64,000 nt of DNA from Mesorhizobium sophorae (GTDB lineage Bacteria > Pseudomonadota > Alphaproteobacteria > Rhizobiales > Rhizobiaceae), in NCBI RefSeq assembly GCF_002270415.1, contig NZ_NNRI01000022.1, positions 1,240,001-1,304,000 of the forward strand, read 5' to 3'. The first letter of the stretch is position 1; each line of letters begins with the position of its first letter. The notes below the pieces were generated by a model that ran no database searches, was not told the DNA's origin, and saw nothing but the letters and a program-made list of their open reading frames with translations. Of the stretch, positions 34,786 to 42,437 are shown piece by piece. The translations under genes were made by a program, and so were the position numbers.

Positions 34786-36813
34786 ATGAAAACGAACACC
34801 CTGTCCGTCGTTGTTGTCGCCTACAACATTCCCCGAGAGCTGCCGCGAACCTTGCTTTCGCTCGCAACGCCCTACCAGCAAGACGTGACGACGGATGATT
34901 ACGAGGTCATCGTCGTCGACAACGGATCGTCACCGGCCGTTGGTGAGGGCCTGGTTGCGGACTATGGGCCGAACTTTCGCCTGCTGCGCATCGATGATGC
35001 ACTGCCTTCGCCCGCGGCTGCCGTCAATCGCGGGATAAGGGAGGCGAGGGGGGACAACATCGGCGTGATGATCGACGGCGCACGGATCGTGACGCCAGGG
35101 TTGGTGCATTTCGCTCGCATCGGCCTGGGCATGGCGCCGACGGCAGTCGTGGCCGCACCCGGCTGGTATCTTGGCAGCGACACCCAGGTGAATGCCCGTA
35201 GCAATGGCTATACGAAGGCCATCGAGGATTCGCTTTTGCAATCGATCCGATGGCCGGAAGATGGGTACCGTCTGTTCGAGATCGGGACGATGGATGAGTC
35301 CTCGGTCGATCCGTGGTTCACGCCGATATCCGAAGCCAATGCCCTGTTCATGAGCCGGGAGAGCTGGCAGGTGATCGGTGGCATGGATGAGCGCTTCACC
35401 TATCCCGGAGGCGGCCTCGTCAACATCGATACGCTCGAACGTGCGATGGAGATGCCGCGGGCAAAGCTCATCCTCACCCTGGGAGAGGCTACATTTCACC
35501 AGTTGCACGGAGGTGTCGCCACCAACGCAAGCGTCGAGCAGCCCAAACACTGGCTCCTCTGGAAGGCCGAAAGGGATGCGTTGAGGGGGCGCGCGAACTT
35601 TACCTTTCACGCCCCCTCGGCTTTCGTGGGATCGTTGCCTCCAGCGCTTGCGCCGCACCTTGCCCGCGCCCTGATTGTGTCTCCACACGGCGCCGGGCCA
35701 GCCACGGCCGCGGGCTTCAGGGCGCAATTGAAGCCGTCGGAAGAACCCGCGCTGACCAACCAGGCAGCCGCGGCGCTTGTCGAGTTGGCCAAGGTCGAGT
35801 TGGAGCGCGGGAATTACAAGGCGGCGGCAGACGTCGCTCGCATGGCAAGCAGCCATGCACCCGCCGAGCTTGCAACGTCTCGCGTGCTTTTGTCAGCCGG
35901 CCTTCTTTCGCGGTACAATGAGCATCGGGATGCCGCCTATTTCACGGCGATAGGCGATGCGCACCGTGTCATCGGCGAGAACGAAACCGCCGACATTCAA
36001 TACCGCAACGCGCTGGCGCTTGCCGCCGACAGCGTGGGTGCCCATGCCGGTCTGGCCAGCACGCGGATGTCGGGGCCTTCCTATTACGACTGGCTGGAGC
36101 GTTTTTACTCAGAGCTGAAGCCCGCCGTGGTGGTGGAGATAGGTGTCTTTGACGGCGTGTCGCTTTCCAAGGTGAAGGCACCAACCCTTGCAATAGGCAT
36201 CGATCCCAATCCGCGCGCCACGGTGGCGCTCGGCGCGCAAACGCACATTTTTCCGGAGACGAGTGACGCCTTCTTCGATCGCGGTGGAGCGGACGCCCTG
36301 CTTGCCGGTCGCCCGGTCGGTGTCGGGTTCATCGACGGTCTGCACACTTTCGACCAGGTTCTGCGCGATTTTGCGAACCTTGAACGCTACTGCGACGCCG
36401 GCTCGGTTCTGCTCGTGCACGACACCGCCGCCTTGGACGAGGCGACGCAAAGGGTTCCGCCGACGACGCAATTCCACACCGGCGACGTCTGGAAACTGGT
36501 TCCGGCGCTCAGGACGCTGCGCCCCGATCTCGACGTGTTCACCATTGCAACGCCCTGGACCGGGCTCACCGTCATATCCGGGTTCGGCAAGGGCAGATAT
36601 GATCGTTCATGGATCGCCGACGCCGGCCAACGCTTTGCAAACATGGAGTTTGCCGAGATCGAGGCAAACCTTGGCGAAGCGCTTGGCCTTGTCGCAAACG
36701 AATGGGAGCCTGTGCTTGCTCGGATCAGGGCCAACCTCGTCGGCAAAGCTGTGGCAAGTCACAATCAAGGCGGCTGGCGGCGGCAAATTGCCAGGCTGAT
36801 GAAGAGGCTATGA
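34786..36813 (+). CDS. Glycosyltransferase 2 - TPR - methyltransferase fusion
   Basis: 675 residues in three parts. Residues 1-300: GT-A fold of family 2 (NTLSVVVVAYNIPRELPRTL, YEVIVVDNGSSP, SPAAAVNRGIREARGDNIGV). The usual DxD is replaced by MIDGAR, so metal binding may differ. Residues about 320-430: TPR-like helices (AALVELAKVELERGNYKAAA). Residues about 435-600: class I methyltransferase (AVVVEIGVFDGVSLSKVKAP, GVGFIDGLHTFDQVLRDFAN, SVLLVHDTAA). It could add a sugar and methylate it, or act on a polymer end. Substrate unknown. Between the TylF-like gene (14 bp) and another methyltransferase gene (4-bp overlap). Confidence 0.83.
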   Translation: MKTNTLSVVVVAYNIPRELPRTLLSLATPYQQDVTTDDYEVIVVDNGSSPAVGEGLVADYGPNFRLLRIDDALPSPAAAVNRGIREARGDNIGVMIDGARIVTPGLVHFARIGLGMAPTAVVAAPGWYLGSDTQVNARSNGYTKAIEDSLLQSIRWPEDGYRLFEIGTMDESSVDPWFTPISEANALFMSRESWQVIGGMDERFTYPGGGLVNIDTLERAMEMPRAKLILTLGEATFHQLHGGVATNASVEQPKHWLLWKAERDALRGRANFTFHAPSAFVGSLPPALAPHLARALIVSPHGAGPATAAGFRAQLKPSEEPALTNQAAAALVELAKVELERGNYKAAADVARMASSHAPAELATSRVLLSAGLLSRYNEHRDAAYFTAIGDAHRVIGENETADIQYRNALALAADSVGAHAGLASTRMSGPSYYDWLERFYSELKPAVVVEIGVFDGVSLSKVKAPTLAIGIDPNPRATVALGAQTHIFPETSDAFFDRGGADALLAGRPVGVGFIDGLHTFDQVLRDFANLERYCDAGSVLLVHDTAALDEATQRVPPTTQFHTGDVWKLVPALRTLRPDLDVFTIATPWTGLTVISGFGKGRYDRSWIADAGQRFANMEFAEIEANLGEALGLVANEWEPVLARIRANLVGKAVASHNQGGWRRQIARLMKRL

Positions 36814-37463
36814 TGGGCGGGTTCCTGCATCAGTACTTTTTGAACAACAGCGGCAAAGAGATTTACAAGTGGCTGCATTATTTCGACGTCTACGAGCGCC
36901 ACTTCGAACGGTTCAGAAACCGGAGGCCGGTCGTCGTTGAAATCGGCGTCTACAAGGGCGGATCGCTCGACATGTGGCGTGCTTATTTCGGTGAGGGCGC
37001 GCGAATCGTCGGAGTAGACATCGATCCTGCATGCAAGGCGCACGAGTCCGAAGGGGTCGAGGTCTTCATTGGAAGTCAGGACGACCCTCGACTGCTCGAT
37101 CGGATCGTCGAGAAATATGGCCCCATCGACATCGTCATCGATGATGGCAGCCACATGATGGATCATGTCATCGCGACCTTCGAGCATCTCTACCATCATG
37201 TGCAGCCGAACGGCGTCTACTTCGTCGAGGACACGCACACGAGCTATTGGGACGACTATGGCGGAGGGCTGCGCAAGCCGGGATCGTTCATGGAATTCGC
37301 CAAGGGAAAGCTCGACGAGATCAACGCGCATCACGCGCGGGGCGCCTTGCCGCCGAACGCCTTCACCCATGCAACAGACTCGATCTGCGTTTATGACAGC
37401 ATTGTCGTCTTTGAAAAACGGCCGCAGGGCAGACGTCAGTCGCTCTTGACCGGGCAGGGGTAG
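36810..37463 (+). CDS. Class I SAM-dependent methyltransferase
   Basis: 217 residues. SAM-binding motif RPVVVEIGVYKGGSLDMWRA, acidic residue in IVGVDIDPACKAHESEGVEV, and DIVIDDGSHMMDHVIATFEH for the catalytic/metal region, then GVYFVEDTHTSYWDDYGGGL. This group includes cephalosporin hydroxylase-like and sugar O-methyltransferases such as those in polysaccharide and rhamnosyl methylation clusters. Its start (ATGATG) overlaps the stop of the fusion gene by 4 bp, so translation is probably coupled. It converges on the HlyD gene of the type I secretion operon with 134 bp between. Confidence 0.82.
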   Translation: MMGGFLHQYFLNNSGKEIYKWLHYFDVYERHFERFRNRRPVVVEIGVYKGGSLDMWRAYFGEGARIVGVDIDPACKAHESEGVEVFIGSQDDPRLLDRIVEKYGPIDIVIDDGSHMMDHVIATFEHLYHHVQPNGVYFVEDTHTSYWDDYGGGLRKPGSFMEFAKGKLDEINAHHARGALPPNAFTHATDSICVYDSIVVFEKRPQGRRQSLLTGQG

Positions 37464-37597
37464 AATCCGCTCACGGGCACACGCGTCTGTGTCAGGGCGG
37501 CCCATGGATCCATAACGGCCAGCAACTGTTGGCTCGGTGCTTCGCGCTTAAGGCCGGTCCGAGCTGAAGGCACCCGCGCCCACGATCTTGCGGGCAA

Positions 37598-38965
37598 TTA
37601 TTCCCTGAAGGCCCGGGAAAGCTGATCGGTGATGGGTTTCATCAGATAAGACCAGATAGTGCGGTCGCCGGTCTGGATGTGCAATTCGGCAGGCATGCCC
37701 GGAATGAGCCGGGTTGCCGTTTTCAGGCAGACCGCCTCGTCTGTAATGTTGATGCGGGCCTCGTAGTAGGCTGTCCGGTTGGCTGTGTCCTTGACCAGAT
37801 CGGGGGAGATCCGATCGACCGTCCCGTGGCACTCCGGCGTGGTGTTGCGGTCGAAGGCCGAGAAGCGGATGACGACCGCCTGGCCAAGGCTGACATCGTC
37901 GATGCGCAAGGGCGGAACCTGGGCATCGATCACCAGATCGTCCGTCTGAGGCACGATCAGCATCATGGTCTCGCCAGACGCGACAACGCCGCCAACCGTG
38001 TGGATCGCAAGCTCCTGCACGACGCCTGATTGCGGGGCCTTTATCGTCATATGGTCCAGCTGGTCCAGGGCCACCTGCTTGCGCTCGACCAGTTCGGCCT
38101 CCTTGCCTTCGGCCTCGCGCAGGTCGGCGTTGGCGCTTTTGCGGAAGTCGTTGTCAAGCTGGATACTGGCTAGCGCATTCTCGCTGATGCGCCCTTCCAC
38201 TTCGGCGATCGCGGCCAGGAGCCTTCCGGCCTCCCCCTTTTGCTGGATGGTCTGCGTTTTCAAGGCGGTCAAGCGATCCAGCGATGCGAACCTCTTGGCG
38301 TAGAGATCCTGGATGATGATGAGGTCGTTGGTCGCCAGGTCGAGAGCTTCCAGGGCCGCGGCGCGCTGGGCCTTGAGGCCCTCGATCTGTTCGCGATATT
38401 GATCGTTGCGGGTTCCAAGCTGCGCCTTCTGGCTTTCCAGAAGCGTCATGTTGCTTCGATGCAGCGCGTTTTCACCCGCAATGAGGATCGCCATTGCGGG
38501 ATCGCTGGCCCGGGCGGACAGATCGTCCGGTATGATCATCTCATCGCGGCCAATGGTCTCTGCCTCCAGGCGGGTCATTTGCAGCCGCGCACGGTCCAGC
38601 TGTTGGCCAATGATGCCGAGGTTTGCGCGTGCCACCGTGTCGTCGAAGCGAACCAGGACCTGGCCGGCCGTTACCTTGTCGCCATTTCGCACGAGGATTT
38701 CGTGGACGGTTCCGCCAGTCTGTTCCTGCACCTTCTTCACATTCGATTCCACCACCACCGTTCCACTGGCGATGACCGCACCGGCAAGGGAAGCGGTCCC
38801 GGCCCAGATGCCGATGCCGCCAACAAGTGCCGCGACAACGACGAGGCCGGATCCAATGGTCCATCGAACTCCGTCACCGCGCATCGACGGACGTCGCAAT
38901 GCCGGCAGGGTTGCCGCGCGCGGTAGCGTCATGTCGGTCGTTTGCATGGGCGCGAGGCTCATCAT
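37598..38965 (-). CDS. Type I secretion periplasmic adaptor (HlyD family)
   Basis: 455 residues. One N-terminal membrane helix (WTIGSGLVVVAALVGGIGIW), then the lipoyl half motif GGTVHEILVRNGDKVTAGQV, a long periplasmic helical hairpin (residues about 110-290) and the returning half GVVQELAIHTVGGVVASGET, followed by the beta-barrel region. It should link the inner-membrane ABC protein to a TolC-type channel. Closest in layout to PrtE/HasE-type adaptors. Its start overlaps the end of the ABC gene by 4 bp. No outer-membrane channel gene is in the window, so a shared TolC encoded elsewhere is inferred. Confidence 0.92.
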   Translation of the reverse strand: MMSLAPMQTTDMTLPRAATLPALRRPSMRGDGVRWTIGSGLVVVAALVGGIGIWAGTASLAGAVIASGTVVVESNVKKVQEQTGGTVHEILVRNGDKVTAGQVLVRFDDTVARANLGIIGQQLDRARLQMTRLEAETIGRDEMIIPDDLSARASDPAMAILIAGENALHRSNMTLLESQKAQLGTRNDQYREQIEGLKAQRAAALEALDLATNDLIIIQDLYAKRFASLDRLTALKTQTIQQKGEAGRLLAAIAEVEGRISENALASIQLDNDFRKSANADLREAEGKEAELVERKQVALDQLDHMTIKAPQSGVVQELAIHTVGGVVASGETMMLIVPQTDDLVIDAQVPPLRIDDVSLGQAVVIRFSAFDRNTTPECHGTVDRISPDLVKDTANRTAYYEARINITDEAVCLKTATRLIPGMPAELHIQTGDRTIWSYLMKPITDQLSRAFRE

Positions 38966-40755
38966 GGCCGCCTGTCATGCAAGGTGACGACAGTTGGTGC
39001 GCGTTCGCCGCCCGGAGCCTGTTCCGGCCGCACATTGGCTGGGCGCGTCATCTTCGCCAGCACTTCGTCCCGCGGTCCAATCGCCTGTACCGTTCCGCCG
39101 GCCATGACCAGCACGGTATCGATATTCGCCAGTGCCGCGGGACGATGTGCGATGACGACGACGATGCCGCCTCGATCGCGTACGCCCTTTATGGCGGCGC
39201 CCAGGGCGATGTCGCCTTCGCCGTCCAGATTGGAATTCGGCTCGTCGAGAACGACGAGGAACGGATCGCCATACAATGCCCGTGCCAGACCGACCATCTG
39301 GCGCTGGCCTCCGGAGAGTGCTGAGCCGCCTTCGCCGATACGCGTCTGGAAACCGTCGCTCAGCCGGAGGATCATTTGTTTGACACCGGCGGCTTCGGCC
39401 GCTGCCACGACGCCGTCCGCGCTCGCATTGGCGTTGAAGCGGTTGATATTCTCGGCAACGGTACCCTCAAACAACTCGATGTCCTGCGGCAGGTAGCCGA
39501 CGTCGCGTCCAAGCGCTTCTTCATCGAATTGATCGAGTGCGGCCGCATCAAGACGCACAGTGCCGCGAAGCGGGGTCCATGCCCCGACAAGCGCACGCGC
39601 CAGCGTGGATTTGCCTGACGCGCTGGCTCCGATGATGCCCAGCCCGGCTCCCGCCTGCAAGGAGAACGCTACGTTCTGGATGATTGGTTTTTGCTGGCCG
39701 GGAGCACCGACCGAGACCGCCTCGACCGACAGCGTCTCCCGAGGCCGTGGCAGCGTAAGAGGCGCTTCTTGTGCATCGGCGTTGCGCAGCATCTGTTTGA
39801 GCCGGCCATAGCTCTGTCTGGTGGAAACCCAGGGGCGCCAGTTGGCGATGACGAGATCGACGGGCGACAGTGCCCTGGCGAGCATGATCGACGTCGCAAT
39901 CATGATGCCGGGCGATGCCTCGCCTTCGATCACCAGGTAAGCGCCAAGTCCGAGCATCAGCGATTGCAGGATCATTCGCCACGTCCGCGAGACGGTCCCG
40001 GTCGCGCCGACGACATCGGAAATGCGCAACTGATTGGCAAGATACGCTTCGCTCCGATCCTGCCAGAGACCGCTGATGCGACGTCCCATGCCAAGCGCGC
40101 GCACCACCTCGGCATTGCGACGCCCGGCATCGGAAAGCTGCTTGCGGGAAATGGACGATTCCATCGCCCGTTTGGCGGGTCCCCGGCTAAGCCCTTCGGC
40201 AACCAGTGTCAGCAAGACGCTCACGATCGCGCCGGCCGTCGCGAGCGCTCCAAGCAGCGGGTGGAGGAAAAAGATGCCGACCAGATAGAAGGGCAGCCAG
40301 GGCAGATCGAAGAAGGCTGTCGGGCCCGATCCCGAAATGAAGCTGCGTATCTGGTCGAGATCGCCGATCGGCTGAAGGCGTGTGCCTTCCTGACCGGACC
40401 TGAGAGGGAGCGAGACCGAGAGAGCGAAGACAGCGGGTTGCAGGCTGGTGTCGAAACGCCTGCCGATCCGTGCAAGCAGCCTGAGCCGCAGGAGATCAAG
40501 CAGACCATAGGCGATGTAAAGTCCCGCCATGGCGATCGAGAGCACTGTCAGGGTCGGAATGCTGTGCGAAGGCAGGACACGGTCATAGACCTGAAGCATG
40601 TAGAGCGAGCCGGTCAGACCAAGCAGATTGATCATTCCCGAGAAAACGGCAACGCAAACCAGTGCCGCGGCGCACGACCTTAGCGCACGGCTGGGCGCGG
40701 ACAATCCCGCTGGGGCAGGACGGGAGCCGCCGCGGTTCTGAATCTGAATTGCCAC
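38962..40755 (-). CDS. Type I secretion ABC ATPase/permease (PrtD/HasD type)
   Basis: 597 residues. N-terminal membrane domain with paired helices (GMINLLGLTGSLYMLQVYDR is a conserved PrtD-like signature), then the ATPase: Walker A GASASGKSTLARAL, signature ALSGGQRQMVGLARAL, Walker B LVVLDEPNSNLD, H-loop VVIAHRPAAL. There is no N-terminal C39 peptidase or C39-like domain, as in exporters of RTX proteases and HasA. It recognises the C-terminal signal of the RTX substrates. GTG start at 40755, only 17 bp after the stop of the RTX gene upstream, so substrate and exporter share an operon. Confidence 0.93.
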   Translation of the reverse strand: MAIQIQNRGGSRPAPAGLSAPSRALRSCAAALVCVAVFSGMINLLGLTGSLYMLQVYDRVLPSHSIPTLTVLSIAMAGLYIAYGLLDLLRLRLLARIGRRFDTSLQPAVFALSVSLPLRSGQEGTRLQPIGDLDQIRSFISGSGPTAFFDLPWLPFYLVGIFFLHPLLGALATAGAIVSVLLTLVAEGLSRGPAKRAMESSISRKQLSDAGRRNAEVVRALGMGRRISGLWQDRSEAYLANQLRISDVVGATGTVSRTWRMILQSLMLGLGAYLVIEGEASPGIMIATSIMLARALSPVDLVIANWRPWVSTRQSYGRLKQMLRNADAQEAPLTLPRPRETLSVEAVSVGAPGQQKPIIQNVAFSLQAGAGLGIIGASASGKSTLARALVGAWTPLRGTVRLDAAALDQFDEEALGRDVGYLPQDIELFEGTVAENINRFNANASADGVVAAAEAAGVKQMILRLSDGFQTRIGEGGSALSGGQRQMVGLARALYGDPFLVVLDEPNSNLDGEGDIALGAAIKGVRDRGGIVVVIAHRPAALANIDTVLVMAGGTVQAIGPRDEVLAKMTRPANVRPEQAPGGERAPTVVTLHDRRP

Positions 40756-40772
40756 GTGCCCCCGCTTAACGT

Positions 40773-42263
40773 TCAGACTACGACGAAATCGGCGTTGGTC
40801 AGCGCCAGGTTTGCGGCAAGCGTGGCGAAATGGGTGGAACCACCCGCCGCACTGCCGTTGCTGTCATAGGTGAGCCAGCCGGTATCCGTCTCATAGATGA
40901 TATGATCGTTGCCGTCACCCGCAAGGCCGGTGGTGTTCTTAACGAACTGTTCCGCCGTCAGCGTGCCGTTGCCGCCAAGCGCTGCAAAGATCGCATTGTC
41001 GACCTGGATTGTGTCGTCGACCACTGAGAAGTCGGTGATGCGGTCGACATTGGCAGAGGCGTTCAGCGCCGTGGTGAAGACGAAGGTGTCATGCCCGGTG
41101 CTGCCGGACAGCGTGTCGTTGCCGAGCAGGCCGTTGATGATGTTGTTGCCGGAATTGCCGGTGATGATGTTGGCAGTCGAGTTGCCTGTGCCATTGATGG
41201 AAGCCGCGCTGCGCAACGCCAGGTTCTCCAGCTCCTGGCCGGAAAGATTGAACGAGACATAGGCCTGCACATTGTCGGTGCCGCCGCCGTTGGCCTCGAT
41301 GACATGGTCTCCGGCATTGTCGACATAGTAGGTGTCGTTGCCTTGAGCGCCACTCATCGTGTCGGCGCCGGCAAGGCCGTTGATGACGTTGTTGCCGCTG
41401 TTGCCGGTGATGATGTTGGCAGCGGAATTTCCGGTGCCGTTGATCGAGGCCGCGCCGCGCAGCGCCAGGTTCTCCAGTGCCTGTCCCGATAGGTTGAAGC
41501 TGACATAGGCCTGGACATTGTCGGTGCCCCCGCCATTGGCCTCGATGACATGGTCGCCGGCATTGTCGACATAATAGGTGTCGTTGCCTTGCGCGCCGCT
41601 CATGGTGTCGGCACCGGCAAGGCCGTTAATGATGTTGCTGCCTGAATTGCCGGTGATGATGTTGGCAATGGAATTGCCGATGCCGTTGATGGAGGCCGCG
41701 CCGCGCAGCGTCAGGTTCTCCAGCTCCTGACCAGAGAGATTGAAGGAAATCGTGCTGTTGACTGTATCGGTGCCCTGGCCATTGGCCTCGAGGACAACGT
41801 CGCCGGCATTGTCGACCCAGAAGGTGTCGTTGCCGGTGCCACCGCTCATCGTGTCGGCGCCGGCGCCACCATTGATGGTGTCGGCGCCGCCGAACCCATA
41901 GAGCACGTCGTGCAGCGGCGTTCCGTTCAGCGTGTCATTGCCACTCAGCGCGAGATTGAGCAGACCCATCGTGTCATTGCTGAAGACGAAGCTCGCAACG
42001 TCGGTGGCCGCTACGTTCAGGCCCGTGATCTGCAGCACCGTGCTGCCAGCCACCACATACTGGACGGATGTCACGGTCCCACCGGTAGGGACGCCGGCGT
42101 TATAAGTGAATCCAGAGCCCTGAAAGAGTGTGTAATTCGACGCGTCGTCAAAAAACCTTGCATAGAGAGGCTGCGGGTCTTCGAAGTCGTAGTCGACCAG
42201 TGCTCCCACCTGCAGCGTATCGAAATTCAGTCCAAAAACCGTACCGCCACTGACCACAGCCAT
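40773..42263 (-). CDS. RTX calcium-binding protein, substrate of the adjacent exporter
   Basis: 496 residues. The N-terminal 110 residues (NFDTLQVGALVDYDFEDPQP) are not recognised. Then three 82-residue RTX modules follow, each with nonapeptide turns such as GGADTINGGAGADTMSGGTG and GNDTYYVDNAGDHVIEANGG, plus the linker SFNLSGQELENLALR. A shared C-terminal domain contains FTTALNASANVDRITDFSVV and ends LTNADFVVV, an acidic residue followed by hydrophobics as in type I signals. No signal peptide and no cysteine. ATG with GGGAG upstream. Calcium-dependent folding outside the cell is known for the family; the function of this one is unknown. Confidence 0.88.
   Translation of the reverse strand: MAVVSGGTVFGLNFDTLQVGALVDYDFEDPQPLYARFFDDASNYTLFQGSGFTYNAGVPTGGTVTSVQYVVAGSTVLQITGLNVAATDVASFVFSNDTMGLLNLALSGNDTLNGTPLHDVLYGFGGADTINGGAGADTMSGGTGNDTFWVDNAGDVVLEANGQGTDTVNSTISFNLSGQELENLTLRGAASINGIGNSIANIITGNSGSNIINGLAGADTMSGAQGNDTYYVDNAGDHVIEANGGGTDNVQAYVSFNLSGQALENLALRGAASINGTGNSAANIITGNSGNNVINGLAGADTMSGAQGNDTYYVDNAGDHVIEANGGGTDNVQAYVSFNLSGQELENLALRSAASINGTGNSTANIITGNSGNNIINGLLGNDTLSGSTGHDTFVFTTALNASANVDRITDFSVVDDTIQVDNAIFAALGGNGTLTAEQFVKNTTGLAGDGNDHIIYETDTGWLTYDSNGSAAGGSTHFATLAANLALTNADFVVV
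41100..41900 (-). repeat. Three 246-bp RTX modules
   Basis: Tandem modules of 82 codons with near-identical sequence (GADTMSGAQGNDTYYVDNAG appears twice unchanged). The first copy is the most divergent (DTFWVDNAGDVVLEANGQGT). Approximate limits. Confidence 0.8.
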
Positions 42264-42437
42264 GACGTTCTCCCACCCAAGATTAACAACCCCAACCTAT
42301 ATTTACGAGGTTTCCTGAAACAGCACAACTGACCGTTTTTACTTGCAGTTAGCCGGCGAGGGTTCGGGGATGGAATTGTCGCGATGGACTTTGACGGCGG
42401 CGGCAAGGTCCGCTTCGGGCGGACCGGCATGACTTCC

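Noticed and set aside
37598..40755. Possible multidrug efflux ABC/HlyD pair instead of a protein exporter
   Set aside because: The adjacent RTX gene 17 bp upstream, the PrtD-type membrane signature and the C-terminal signals of the RTX proteins favour type I protein secretion.
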